Counted from the first letter of the stretch, positions 18,063 through 26,731 are shown. The stretch is 64,000 nt of DNA from Pseudomonas solani (GCF_026072635.1 NZ_AP023081.1:4274501-4338500); one strand, 5' to 3'. Program-made: numbers and translations. Notes: generated by a model from the letters alone, not told the origin.

Positions 18063-19016
18063 ATGACTACTCCCTCTTCTCCAACCTCCGGCGTCCAGCT
18101 GCTTGAGGTTGCGCCGGAATATGCCGGCCAGCGTATCGACAACTTCCTCCGTACCCAGCTCAAAGGCGTGCCCAAGACCCTGATCTATCGCATTCTGCGC
18201 AAGGGCGAGGTACGGGTGAACAAGGGGCGGATCAAGCCTGAGTACAAGCTCCAGGCCGGGGATGTGGTGCGCGTTCCGCCGCTGCGCCTTGCCGAGCGTG
18301 ACGAGGCGGCGCCTGTCGCTCAGGGGCTGCTGGAGCGGCTCGAGGTCGCCATCGTCTATGAGGACAAGGGGCTGATCGTCCTCAATAAGCCGGCCGGCAT
18401 TGCCGTGCACGGCGGTAGCGGGCTCAGCTTCGGTGTGATCGAGGCGTTCCGCCAGTTGCGGCCGGACGCCAAGGAGCTGGAGCTGGTGCATCGGCTGGAT
18501 CGCGACACCTCGGGCCTGCTGATGATCGCGAAGAAGCGCAGCATGCTGCGCCATCTCCACGAAGCCCTTCGCGGTGATGGGGTGGACAAGCGCTACATGG
18601 CGCTGGTGCGTGGCAATTGGCCGACCTCGAAGAAGAAGGTCAGTGCGCCGCTGCTGAAGAACAACCTGCGTTCCGGTGAGCGCATGGTCGAGGTCAATGA
18701 CGAGGGCAAGGAGGCGCTGACCGAGTTCCGCGTCCTGCGCCGTTTCGGTGAGTTCGCCACCTTGGTCGAGGCCAGCCCCATTACCGGGCGCACCCACCAG
18801 ATTCGCGTGCATACCCGCCATGCCGGGCACGCTATCGCGGGTGACCCCAAGTACGGTGACGAAGAGTTCTCCCGCGAAATCCGGGAGCTGGGCGGCAAGC
18901 GCCTGTTCCTGCATGCCTATGCGCTGTCCCTGGTGTTGCCTGACGGCACGCCGCTGCGGGTTGAGGCGCCGGTGGATGATATGTGGGAGGAGACCCTGGA
19001 GCGCCTCGGTGCCTGA
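18063..19016 (+). CDS. rluC: 23S rRNA pseudouridine synthase RluC
   Basis: A 317-residue enzyme that makes pseudouridine in 23S rRNA helices (955/2504/2580 in E. coli). An S4 RNA-binding domain (about 18-80, with RIDNFLR and RKGEVRVNKGR) precedes the RluA-type catalytic domain with the HRLDRDTSGLL motif holding the catalytic Asp. The start at 18063 (MTTPSSPTSG) is preferred over ATGs at 18051/18054, which lie inside the -10 box. It is divergent from rne, as in E. coli and other gammaproteobacteria. The stop overlaps the GTG of the next gene. Confidence 0.93.
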   Translation: MTTPSSPTSGVQLLEVAPEYAGQRIDNFLRTQLKGVPKTLIYRILRKGEVRVNKGRIKPEYKLQAGDVVRVPPLRLAERDEAAPVAQGLLERLEVAIVYEDKGLIVLNKPAGIAVHGGSGLSFGVIEAFRQLRPDAKELELVHRLDRDTSGLLMIAKKRSMLRHLHEALRGDGVDKRYMALVRGNWPTSKKKVSAPLLKNNLRSGERMVEVNDEGKEALTEFRVLRRFGEFATLVEASPITGRTHQIRVHTRHAGHAIAGDPKYGDEEFSREIRELGGKRLFLHAYALSLVLPDGTPLRVEAPVDDMWEETLERLGA

Positions 19017-19704
19017 CTACCGTCTATTGGTGTTCGATTGGGATGGCACCCTGGTGGACTCCATTTCGCGCATCGTCGAGTCCCTGCGGGTGGCCGCTGA
19101 GACCTGCGGGCTGTCACAACTGGATGAGTCGGCGCTGAAGGGCATCATCGGCCTCGGTCTGCCTGAGGCGATCCGTGTCCTCTATCCAGAGCTCGTCGAT
19201 CCGTCTTCGGTCGAACGCTACCGCGCGGCTTACGGGGCTCATTACAACCGGCTGGAGGTGCAGCCGTCAGCGCTGTTCCCTGGTGTGCTGGAGGCCCTGG
19301 AGGGTTTCCGCAATGAGGGTTACCTGCTGGCGGTCGCTACCGGCAAGAGTCGGCGAGGGCTCGATCATGTCCTCGCGGGGCGTGGTTGGCTGGATTACTT
19401 CGATATCACCCGTTGCGCCGACGAGACGGCCAGCAAGCCCGATCCACGCATGCTGCATGAGATCCTTGCGCATTGCGGCGTGGAGGCTGGGCGGGCGTTG
19501 ATGGTGGGGGATTCGCCCTTCGACCTGCAGATGGCTCATCGCGCCGGTATGGATTCAGTGGCGGTCGGCTACGGTGCCCAGTCTCTCGATGTCCTGCGTC
19601 GCGAATCGCCGAGGTTGGCGATCGAATGTTTCGATGAATTGCGCTACTGGCTCGCCGGTGGTGCGAATACACACTCTATGAAGGTGGATCTGCATGTCGG
19701 ATGA
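19009..19704 (+). CDS. HAD-family phosphatase, phosphoglycolate phosphatase-like
   Basis: A 231-residue cytosolic hydrolase. Motif I is FDWDGTLVDS with the nucleophilic Asp near residue 9, motif II follows VATGKSRRGLD, and motif III/IV is KPDPRML ... MVGDSPFDLQMA. The start is GTG at 19009, overlapping the rluC stop by 8 bases; the frame runs on upstream but inside rluC. The cap domain places it in subclass IA (Gph/PgmB-like); the true substrate is not known. Its stop overlaps sppA by 11 bases. Confidence 0.85.
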   Translation: MPDYRLLVFDWDGTLVDSISRIVESLRVAAETCGLSQLDESALKGIIGLGLPEAIRVLYPELVDPSSVERYRAAYGAHYNRLEVQPSALFPGVLEALEGFRNEGYLLAVATGKSRRGLDHVLAGRGWLDYFDITRCADETASKPDPRMLHEILAHCGVEAGRALMVGDSPFDLQMAHRAGMDSVAVGYGAQSLDVLRRESPRLAIECFDELRYWLAGGANTHSMKVDLHVG

Positions 19705-20677
19705 ATGGAAGGCATCGACGCCTGCGGGCAGTGGCGATGACAAGAGCTGGAAGTTGCTCGAGAAGGCGGTGTTGGCGGGGGTTCAGGAGCAGCGACGGTC
19801 CCGCCGCTGGGGCATTTTCTTCAAGGTGCTGACGTTCCTTTATCTGTTCGTGGCCTTGGCGCTCTTCTCTCCGCTTTTCGATCTGCAGAAGACGGCGGCT
19901 CGCGGCGAAAGCCACACTGCGTTGGTCGAAGTGAAGGGCATGATTGCCGATGGCGAGGCTGCCAGCGCCGACAATATCGTCGGCAGCCTACGCGCGGCCT
20001 TTGAGGATACGAAGACCAAGGGCATCGTCCTGCGTATCAACAGCCCGGGCGGCAGCCCGGTCCAGTCCGGCTACATCTATGACGAGATCCGTCGTCTGCG
20101 TGGCGAGCATGCGGATATCAAGGTCTACGCTGTGATCACTGATCTCGGTGCTTCGGGCGCGTACTACATTGCCAGTGCGGCCGATGAGATCTATGCCGAC
20201 AAGGCCAGCCTGGTGGGTTCCATCGGTGTTACGGCGGCGAGCTTCGGCTTCGTCGAGCTGATGGGCAAGCTGGGTGTGGAGCGTCGCGTCTACACCTCCG
20301 GCGAGCACAAGGCCTTCCTCGATCCCTTCCAGGCGCAGAAGTCTGATGAGACTGCGTTCTGGCAAGGTGTGCTGGATACCACTCACAAGCAGTTCATCGA
20401 CAGCGTGAAGAAGGGGCGTGGCGACCGTTTGAAGGTCGAGGGGCATCCCGAGCTGTTCACTGGTCTGGTGTGGTCGGGCGAGCAGGCGCTGGAGCTGGGG
20501 CTGGTGGATAAGCTCGGCAGCACCAGTTACGTGGCGCGCGAGGTCATTGGCGAGAAGGAGATCGTCGACTACACCAAGCAGGAGACGCCTTTCGACCGTT
20601 TCGCCAAGAGGCTGGGGGCCAGTGTCGCCGAGCGGTTGGCGCTGTGGATGGGGTTCCAGGGTCCGGCTCTGCGCTGA
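19694..20677 (+). CDS. sppA: Signal peptide peptidase SppA-like S49 protease
   Basis: A 327-residue membrane-anchored serine protease that degrades remnant signal peptides. It is the short, single-domain type, not the double-length E. coli SppA. A membrane helix lies at about 41-60. The catalytic Ser is in GASGAYY (154) and the catalytic Lys in SGEHKAF (206), the S49 Ser/Lys dyad. The oxyanion region is NSPGGSP (116-122). It is coupled to rluC and the HAD gene by overlaps and ends at a terminator. Confidence 0.9.
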   Translation: MSDEWKASTPAGSGDDKSWKLLEKAVLAGVQEQRRSRRWGIFFKVLTFLYLFVALALFSPLFDLQKTAARGESHTALVEVKGMIADGEAASADNIVGSLRAAFEDTKTKGIVLRINSPGGSPVQSGYIYDEIRRLRGEHADIKVYAVITDLGASGAYYIASAADEIYADKASLVGSIGVTAASFGFVELMGKLGVERRVYTSGEHKAFLDPFQAQKSDETAFWQGVLDTTHKQFIDSVKKGRGDRLKVEGHPELFTGLVWSGEQALELGLVDKLGSTSYVAREVIGEKEIVDYTKQETPFDRFAKRLGASVAERLALWMGFQGPALR

Positions 20678-20702
20678 TCCCGTCGCTGCCTATATATAAG
20701 GA

Positions 20703-20729
20703 AGAGCCCGGCTGATGCCGGGCTTTTTC
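20703..20729 (+). terminator. Rho-independent terminator after sppA
   Basis: AGCCCGGC, loop TGAT, GCCGGGCT and TTTTT, 28 bases after the sppA stop. It overlaps the very end of the convergent maf gene by a couple of bases at most. Confidence 0.85.
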
Positions 20730-20730
20730 G

Positions 20731-21309
20731 TTATGGCAGTTCCAGGCCTTCGTCGAGCAGCATGTCGACCAGGCGGATCAGGGGGAGGCCCACCAGGCTG
20801 GTGGCGTCTTCGCCCTGGGTGGAGCGGAACAGGCTCACGCCCAGCCCTTCGGCCTTGAAGCTGCCGGCGCAGTCGTAGGGCTGCTCGATGTTCAGGTAGC
20901 GCTCGATGGTCGCTTCGCTCAAGGAGCGGAAGTTCACCGTGAAGGGGATGCAGTCCACCTGGCAGCGGCCGCTGCGTGTGTTCAGCAGAGCAAGGCCGGT
21001 GAGGAAGGTGACGCTGGTGCCGCTGGCCGCCAGTAGCTGGCTGCGGGCGCGTTCGAACTCCAGGGGCTTGCCGAGTATCTGCTCGCCCAGTACGGCGGCC
21101 TGGTCCGAGCCGATGATCAGGTGGCCGGGGTGCAGGTCCGCGAGCGCGCGGGCCTTTTCTTCGGCCAGGCGGCGTACCAGTTGCTCGGCCGACTCGTGTG
21201 GATGTCGGGTTTCGTCTATCGCGGGCGCACTCCAGGTGAAGGGCAGGCGAAGGCGTTCAAGAAGCTCGCGGCGGTAGGGCGAGCTGGATGCAAGCACCAG
21301 TGGTGGCAT
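20731..21309 (-). CDS. maf: Maf/YceF-type nucleotide pyrophosphatase
   Basis: A 192-residue cytosolic enzyme of the Maf/HAM1 fold. The start at 21309 gives MPPLVLASSSPYRRELL with GGGAG about 6 bases upstream; a longer in-frame start at 21354 lacks support. The family motifs SSSPYRRELL, DETRHPHES, EKARA and IIGSDQ are all present. It resembles E. coli YceF, which hydrolyses m7GTP and has the same neighbour (yceD-rpmF), more than the dTTP/UTP-type YhdE. It is divergent from yceD. Confidence 0.87.
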   Translation of the reverse strand: MPPLVLASSSPYRRELLERLRLPFTWSAPAIDETRHPHESAEQLVRRLAEEKARALADLHPGHLIIGSDQAAVLGEQILGKPLEFERARSQLLAASGTSVTFLTGLALLNTRSGRCQVDCIPFTVNFRSLSEATIERYLNIEQPYDCAGSFKAEGLGVSLFRSTQGEDATSLVGLPLIRLVDMLLDEGLELP

Positions 21310-21378
21310 GCTGATCTCCCAGTCAGGAAGCGGAAATTCTATAGGCCTTGCCACGTGGCGGACAGGGCGGAATTTGTT

Positions 21379-21407
21379 TTGACAGGTGACAGGTGCATCC
21401 CTAGAAT
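21379..21407 (+). promoter_or_regulatory. Near-consensus sigma70 promoter of yceD-rpmF, probable leaderless start
   Basis: -35 TTGACA (21379-21384), a 17-bp spacer and -10 TAGAAT (21402-21407). The ATG of yceD begins 10 bases after the -10, so the predicted start site leaves a leader of 0-3 nt and no Shine-Dalgarno. Confidence 0.8.
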
Positions 21408-21416
21408 GTCGCGCCT

Positions 21417-21944
21417 ATGTTGAATGGGCCGATTCCACCTCACGTCGATCCGCGCAAGATGGCAGATCGCGGCGTAACCCTCCAGGGTGAGCTGCAGCTC
21501 TCCAGTCTTGAGCGACTCTGCGACCCGCTTGCCGACACTGCAGGCATCGTACGCACGAAACTTGTTTTCGGGCGCGATGAGCGCAGGGCAGCGATTATTC
21601 GCAGTGAAATCGATGTAGAGGTCAAGATGGTATGCCAGCGTTGTCTGGAGCTGGTCGTACTGCCGATCCACAGCGAGTGTACGTACGCTGTGGTGAAGGA
21701 AGGTGCGGACAGCGAGTCACTGCCCAAGGGCTATGACGTGCTGGAAGTGGGTGAGGATCCTCTGGATCTTCTGACTCTGGTCGAGGATGAGCTGTTGCTC
21801 GCCTTGCCCATTGTTCCGGCCCATGACCCTGAAGATTGCCAGCAGCCGGAAGGGCTTGATGAGCCCGAACCGAGTGAGAACGAGGTGACGCGGTCCAACC
21901 CGTTCAGTGTATTGGCGCAGTTAAAGCGTGACCCAAACGTTTAG
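21417..21944 (+). CDS. yceD: YceD/DUF177 protein, 23S rRNA accumulation factor
   Basis: A 175-residue protein of the DUF177 family, which is linked to 23S rRNA accumulation. The motif MVCQRCLELV (CxxC) and the C-terminal NPFSVLAQLKRD end are conserved. MLNGPIPPHVDPRK is the usual Pseudomonas start, so the ATG next to the promoter is the true one. rpmF follows after 13 bases; the yceD-rpmF pair is widely conserved, and the plsX-fab genes continue downstream. Confidence 0.9.
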   Translation: MLNGPIPPHVDPRKMADRGVTLQGELQLSSLERLCDPLADTAGIVRTKLVFGRDERRAAIIRSEIDVEVKMVCQRCLELVVLPIHSECTYAVVKEGADSESLPKGYDVLEVGEDPLDLLTLVEDELLLALPIVPAHDPEDCQQPEGLDEPEPSENEVTRSNPFSVLAQLKRDPNV

Positions 21945-21957
21945 GAGTTAATTAATT

Positions 21958-22140
21958 ATGGCTGTTCAGCAGAACAAAAAATCCCGCTCTGCCCGCGACA
22001 TGCGTCGTTCCCACGATGCCCTTGAGGCCAACGCCCTGTCCGTCGAGAAGAGCACCGGTGAAGTACACCTGCGTCACCACGTATCCCCGGAAGGCGTATA
22101 CCGTGGTCGCAAAGTGATCGACAAGGGCGCTGACGAGTAA
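21958..22140 (+). CDS. rpmF: 50S ribosomal protein L32
   Basis: A 60-residue ribosomal protein of the bacterial L32 family: MAVQQNKKSRSARDMRRSHD start, then LRHHVSPEGVYRGRKVI. It lacks the four zinc-binding cysteines of C+ L32 types, as is usual for gammaproteobacteria. AGGAG lies about 10 bases before the ATG in an AT-rich gap. The next gene, plsX, begins 3 bases after the stop. Confidence 0.96.
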   Translation: MAVQQNKKSRSARDMRRSHDALEANALSVEKSTGEVHLRHHVSPEGVYRGRKVIDKGADE

Positions 22141-22143
22141 TCC

Positions 22144-23154
22144 TTGTCCGCTCCGATCATCGCGATTGACGCAATGGGCGGGGACTTCGGTCCCCGTTGC
22201 ATTGTCCCGGCCAGCATCGCCTGCCTGGCTGAGTTCCCCTCGCTCCACCTTATTCTTGTTGGTCAAGCCCAGCTCCTCGAAGAGTTGATCGCCCGTGAAA
22301 GCGGCGTCGATCGTCAGCGGCTGTCCATCGAACATGCTTCCGAAGTCATCGGCATGGACGAGCGTCCATCCCAGGCCTTGCGTGGCAAGCCCGACTCCTC
22401 CATGCGCATCGCCCTCGACCTGGTCCGTGCCGGTCGTGCCCAGGCCTGCGTGAGCGCCGGCAATACCGGTGCGCTGATGGCGCTTTCCCGCTACATGCTC
22501 AAGACCCTGCCGGGTATCGATCGGCCTGCGATGGTCAGCGCCGTGCCCACGGCCAAGGGGCACTGCCATTTGCTGGATCTCGGCGCCAACGTCGATTGCA
22601 GTGCCGAGCACCTCTATCAATTCGCTGTCATGGGTTCCGTCGCTGCCGAGGCGCTCGGGCAGGCGCGCCCGCGTATTGCCTTGCTCAACGTCGGTACCGA
22701 GGACATCAAGGGCAACCAGCAGGTCAAGCTGGCGTCCAGTCTTCTGCAGCAGGCCGAGGGTCTGAACTACATCGGCTACATAGAAGGTGATGGCCTGTAC
22801 CGGGGCGAGGCCGATGTGGTGGTGTGCGACGGCTTCGTCGGCAATATCCTGCTCAAGTCCAGCGAAGGCCTGGCCTCGATGATCTCCGCGCGCATCGAAG
22901 CGTTGTTCACCGACAGCTTCGGCTCGCGCATGGTCGGCGCCCTGGCGCTGCCGTTGCTGCGCCGCCTGCAGGGGGATCTGACGCCCGCCCGGCACAACGG
23001 CGCGAGCTTCCTCGGCCTCCAGGGCATCGTCGTCAAAAGCCATGGGGCCGCTGGTTCCGATGGCTTCCAGAGCGCCATACGACGCGCCCTCATCGAGATT
23101 CGCGAGAACCTTCCCCAGCGCCTGCATGGGCGTCTCGAGGATCTGTTGCTCTAG
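22144..23154 (+). CDS. plsX: Phosphate acyltransferase PlsX
   Basis: A 336-residue peripheral membrane enzyme that converts acyl-ACP to acyl-phosphate for phospholipid synthesis. Family motifs are IAIDAMGGDFGP at the N-terminus, SAGNTGALMA near 104 and DGFVGNILLKSSEG near 233. The only sensible start is TTG at 22144, 3 bases after rpmF; no ATG is available before the first conserved motif. A rare start and near-overlap suggest translation tied to rpmF, coordinating ribosome and lipid synthesis. Confidence 0.93.
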   Translation: MSAPIIAIDAMGGDFGPRCIVPASIACLAEFPSLHLILVGQAQLLEELIARESGVDRQRLSIEHASEVIGMDERPSQALRGKPDSSMRIALDLVRAGRAQACVSAGNTGALMALSRYMLKTLPGIDRPAMVSAVPTAKGHCHLLDLGANVDCSAEHLYQFAVMGSVAAEALGQARPRIALLNVGTEDIKGNQQVKLASSLLQQAEGLNYIGYIEGDGLYRGEADVVVCDGFVGNILLKSSEGLASMISARIEALFTDSFGSRMVGALALPLLRRLQGDLTPARHNGASFLGLQGIVVKSHGAAGSDGFQSAIRRALIEIRENLPQRLHGRLEDLLL

Positions 23155-23259
23155 GATGTGACCGCTGTCTGCGGCTTGTCATCCAACTGTCAGTTCGTTG
23201 CGCTTGGCTATGCCCGGCGTTCCTGTACATCGATCAAGGCAAACAAGGGAATAGTTCCG

Positions 23260-24198
23260 ATGTCCGCATCCCTCGCATTCGTTTTCCCCGGTCAAGGCTC
23301 CCAGTCCCTGGGCATGCTGGCCGAGCACGGCGCTTCGCAGAAGCTGGTCCTGGATACCTTCGCCGAGGCCTCCGAGGCCCTGGGTTATGACCTCTGGGCA
23401 CTGACCCAGCAGGGCCCGGAAGAGCAGCTGAACCAGACCGACAAAACCCAGCCGGCCATCCTCACTGCGTCCATCGCACTCTGGCGTCTGTGGCTGGCCG
23501 AGGGCGGTGCCCGCCCGGCTTATGTCGCCGGTCACAGCCTGGGTGAATATTCGGCGCTGGTCGCTGCCGGCAGCCTGGGTTTCGCCGATGCGGTGAAGCT
23601 GGTGGAACGTCGCGGTCAGCTCATGCAGCAGGCCGTTCCGGCGGGGCAGGGCGGTATGGCGGCGATCCTCGGCCTGGAAGATGCCGACGTACTGGCCGCC
23701 TGCGCCGAAGCTGCGCAAGGTGACGTGGTCAGCGCGGTCAATTTCAACGCCCCGGGCCAGGTAGTGATCGCCGGTAGCGCCGTTGCTGTCGAGCGTGCCA
23801 TCGAGGCTTGCAAGGCCCGTGGCGCCAAGCGCGCCATGGCGCTGCCGGTCAGCGTGCCGTCCCACTGTGCGCTGATGCGCCCGGCGGCCGAACGCTTCGC
23901 CGAGTCGGTCGAAGCCATTGCCTGGCAGGCGCCGCAGATTCCGCTGGTGCAGAACGTCAGTGCTGCCGTCGTGGCTGATCTCGGCTCTCTCAAGGGTGAC
24001 CTGCTGGCCCAGCTGTACAGCCCGGTTCGCTGGGTGGAGTCCATCGTTCGCCTGTCGGAGCAGGGTGTGACCGAGCTGGTCGAGAGTGGTCCCGGCAAGG
24101 TTCTCTCTGGCCTGAACAAGCGCTGCGTGAAAGGCATTGGCACGCACAATCTGGATACCCCCGACGCCTTCGCAGCCGCTCGCGCTGCGCTGGCCTGA
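23260..24198 (+). CDS. fabD: Malonyl-CoA:ACP transacylase FabD
   Basis: A 312-residue cytosolic enzyme that loads malonate onto ACP. The FPGQGSQ start motif and the active-site GHSLGE are present, with QNVSAAV downstream and the catalytic His in VPSHCALM. The ATG at 23260 has AAGGGA about 9 bases upstream; the longer in-frame start at 23158 begins right after plsX and adds 34 non-conserved residues. The 105-base gap to plsX may hold its own promoter but none is clear. Confidence 0.94.
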   Translation: MSASLAFVFPGQGSQSLGMLAEHGASQKLVLDTFAEASEALGYDLWALTQQGPEEQLNQTDKTQPAILTASIALWRLWLAEGGARPAYVAGHSLGEYSALVAAGSLGFADAVKLVERRGQLMQQAVPAGQGGMAAILGLEDADVLAACAEAAQGDVVSAVNFNAPGQVVIAGSAVAVERAIEACKARGAKRAMALPVSVPSHCALMRPAAERFAESVEAIAWQAPQIPLVQNVSAAVVADLGSLKGDLLAQLYSPVRWVESIVRLSEQGVTELVESGPGKVLSGLNKRCVKGIGTHNLDTPDAFAAARAALA

Positions 24199-24212
24199 GC
24201 AAGGAGAAGACT

Positions 24213-24956
24213 ATGAGTCTGCAAGGTAAGGTCGCCCTGGTCACTGGTGCGAGCCGTGGTATCGGTCAGGCCATCGCGCTGGAGCTGGGTCGCATGGGGG
24301 CTGTCGTCATCGGCACCGCCACCACCCCGAGCGGTGCCGAGCGCATCGCCGAATACCTCAAGGAAAACGGCGTCGAAGGCGCCGGCCTGGTGCTCGATGT
24401 GAGCAATGACGAGTCCGTCGCCAGCACCCTCGAGCACATCCAGCAGCACCTCGGCCAGCCGCTGATCCTGGTGAACAACGCCGGTATCACCCGCGACAAC
24501 CTGATGCTGCGCATGAAGGATGACGAGTGGTTCGACGTCATCAACACCAACCTCAACAGCCTCTATCGCCTGTCCAAGGCCGTGCTGCGTGGCATGACCA
24601 AGGCTCGCTGGGGTCGCATCATCAACATCGGTTCGGTGGTGGGTGCCATGGGCAACGCCGGGCAGGTGAACTACGCCGCCGCCAAGGCCGGCCTGGAAGG
24701 CTTCGGCCGGGCCCTGGCCCGAGAAGTCGGCTCCCGCGCCATCACCGTGAACTCGGTGGCACCCGGTTTCATCGATACCGACATGACCCGTGAACTGCCG
24801 GAAGCCCAGCGCGATGCACTGCTGGGGCAGATTCCGCTGGGGCGTCTGGGGCAGGCCGAGGAGATCGCCAAGGTGGTCGCATTCCTCGCATCCGATAGCG
24901 CATCCTACGTCACCGGAGCTACTATCCCTGTGAACGGCGGCATGTACATGAGCTGA
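24213..24956 (+). CDS. fabG: 3-oxoacyl-ACP reductase FabG
   Basis: A 247-residue short-chain dehydrogenase that performs the first NADPH-dependent reduction of each elongation cycle. The cofactor motif is TGASRGIGQA (about 12-21), NNAG lies near 87 and the catalytic YAAAK near 152. Its C-terminus GATIPVNGGMYM is typical of true FabG. AAGGAG precedes the ATG by 8 bases. It sits 14 bases after fabD. Confidence 0.95.
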   Translation: MSLQGKVALVTGASRGIGQAIALELGRMGAVVIGTATTPSGAERIAEYLKENGVEGAGLVLDVSNDESVASTLEHIQQHLGQPLILVNNAGITRDNLMLRMKDDEWFDVINTNLNSLYRLSKAVLRGMTKARWGRIINIGSVVGAMGNAGQVNYAAAKAGLEGFGRALAREVGSRAITVNSVAPGFIDTDMTRELPEAQRDALLGQIPLGRLGQAEEIAKVVAFLASDSASYVTGATIPVNGGMYMS

Positions 24957-25068
24957 ATGTGACGATTCCCTTCAGGAAACTGTCATAGGAGCTGTCTAAA
25001 ATCCGGTACATAAGTGCAATTGGGTTATGGACGGGTCCAGACAGGGCCTGGAGGGGTTGGCATCCCGC

Positions 25069-25096
25069 TTGAAATGCGGAAAACCCTTTCTATACA
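25069..25096 (+). promoter_or_regulatory. Probable acpP promoter
   Basis: -35 TTGAAA (25069-25074), a 16-bp spacer and -10 TATACA (25091-25096) in the 187-base gap between fabG and acpP. A separate promoter fits the need for very high ACP levels. A second, weaker -10-like TAAAAT is present near 24998. Confidence 0.55.
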
Positions 25097-25143
25097 CTGC
25101 AGCCCAAGCTGCACGGATTTTTCCATAGGAGTGAAAACAAGGT

Positions 25144-25380
25144 ATGAGCACCATCGAAGAACGCGTCAAGAAAATCGTCGCCGAGCAACTGGGCGTTAAA
25201 GAAGACGAAGTCACCAACAGCGCTTCCTTCGTCGAAGACCTGGGCGCCGACTCCCTTGACACCGTTGAGCTGGTGATGGCTCTGGAAGAGGAATTCGAGA
25301 CCGAGATCCCGGACGAGCAAGCTGAGAAGATCACCACCGTTCAGGAAGCTATCGATTACATCAACGCGCACGCGCAATAA
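25144..25380 (+). CDS. acpP: Acyl carrier protein
   Basis: A 78-residue acidic carrier protein of fatty-acid synthesis. The phosphopantetheine serine is in GADSLD (Ser37). The sequence is close to full consensus (MSTIEERVKKIVAEQLG ... VTNSASFVEDLGADSLD). AGGAG lies about 13 bases before the ATG. It has a promoter of its own upstream and a strong terminator downstream. Confidence 0.97.
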   Translation: MSTIEERVKKIVAEQLGVKEDEVTNSASFVEDLGADSLDTVELVMALEEEFETEIPDEQAEKITTVQEAIDYINAHAQ

Positions 25381-25403
25381 GTAATCGTCGATTCCCGACT
25401 CGG

Positions 25404-25440
25404 AAAAGCCGCACGACCTCCAAGGTCGTGCGGCTTTTCT
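25404..25440 (+). terminator. Strong Rho-independent terminator after acpP
   Basis: A 16-bp perfect stem (25404-25419 with 25423-25438), AAAAGCCGCACGACCT on the left arm, then TCTTT. Partial read-through could set the ratio of acpP to fabF. Confidence 0.9.
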
Positions 25441-25486
25441 TTAAGCGTCATCCAACCGCCGTGTAGAAAAAATAGAGGAGAGCGCT

Positions 25487-26731
25487 GTGTCGCGTAGACG
25501 CGTCGTGATCACTGGCCTGGGCATGCTGTCGCCGCTGGGCAACAACGTTCCTGACAGCTGGCAAGGAATTCTGGCTGGCCGCAGTGGCATCGGCCTGATC
25601 GAGCATATGGACCTTTCCGCCTACACCACCCGTTTCGGTGGTTCGGTGAAGGGCTTCGATGTCGAGCAGTACCTGTCCGCCAAGGAAGCTCGCAAACTCG
25701 ACCTGTTCATCCAGTACGGCCTCGCTGCCAGCTTCCAGGCTATGCGCGATTCCGGGCTGGAAGTAACCGATGCCAACCGTGAGCGCATCGGCGTTGCCAT
25801 GGGCTCCGGGATCGGTGGCCTGACCAACATCGAGAACAACTGCAAATCGCTGATCGAGCAGGGGCCGCGGCGTATCTCGCCGTTCTTCGTGCCGGGCTCG
25901 ATCATCAACATGGTGTCCGGCTTCCTGTCGATCCACCTGGGTATCCAGGGGCCTAACTACGCCATCGCCACCGCCTGCACCACCGGCACCCACTGCATCG
26001 GTATGGCCGCGCGCAACATCGCCTATGGCGAAGCTGACGTGATGGTCGCCGGTGGCGCCGAGATGGCGGCCTGTGGCCTGGGGCTGGGTGGCTTCGGTGC
26101 TGCCCGTGCACTGTCCACCCGCAACGATGACCCGGCTGCAGCCAGCCGCCCCTGGGACCGTGGCCGTGATGGCTTCGTGCTGTCCGACGGCGCCGGTGCG
26201 CTGGTCCTCGAAGAGCTGGAGCACGCCAAGGCCCGTGGCGCCACCATCTATGCCGAGCTGGTCGGCTTCGGCATGAGCGGCGACGCCTACCACATGACCT
26301 CGCCGCCGGAAGACGGCGCCGGTGCCGCCCGCTGCATGCACAATGCCCTGCGTGATGCCGGCCTGAACGGCGACCAGGTGCAGTACATCAACGCCCATGG
26401 CACCTCCACTCCGGCTGGCGACAAGGCTGAAGCAGCGGCGGTGAAGAGCGTGTTCGGCGACCACGCCTACAAGGTTGCGGTGAGCTCCACCAAATCCATG
26501 ACCGGCCACCTGCTGGGTGCGGCCGGTGCCGTCGAGGCGATCTTCAGCGTGCTGGCGATCCGTGATCAGGTGGCGCCGCCGACCATCAACCTGGACGACC
26601 CGGACGAGGGCTGTGACCTCGACTTCGTGCCCCACGAAGCCCGCTCCATGCCGATCGACGTGGTGCTGTCCAACTCCTTCGGCTTTGGTGGCACCAACGG
26701 CTCCCTGGTATTCCGTCGGTTCGCCGACTGA
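25487..26731 (+). CDS. fabF: 3-oxoacyl-ACP synthase II FabF
   Basis: A 414-residue condensing enzyme that elongates acyl-ACP, including cis-vaccenate formation. The active-site Cys lies in ATACTTG (near 165), with the paired His residues in NAHGTSTP and TKSMTGHLLGAAG. The start is GTG (MSRRRVVITG), with GAGGAGAG upstream. Its stop overlaps the pabC ATG by one base. Confidence 0.95.
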   Translation: MSRRRVVITGLGMLSPLGNNVPDSWQGILAGRSGIGLIEHMDLSAYTTRFGGSVKGFDVEQYLSAKEARKLDLFIQYGLAASFQAMRDSGLEVTDANRERIGVAMGSGIGGLTNIENNCKSLIEQGPRRISPFFVPGSIINMVSGFLSIHLGIQGPNYAIATACTTGTHCIGMAARNIAYGEADVMVAGGAEMAACGLGLGGFGAARALSTRNDDPAAASRPWDRGRDGFVLSDGAGALVLEELEHAKARGATIYAELVGFGMSGDAYHMTSPPEDGAGAARCMHNALRDAGLNGDQVQYINAHGTSTPAGDKAEAAAVKSVFGDHAYKVAVSSTKSMTGHLLGAAGAVEAIFSVLAIRDQVAPPTINLDDPDEGCDLDFVPHEARSMPIDVVLSNSFGFGGTNGSLVFRRFAD

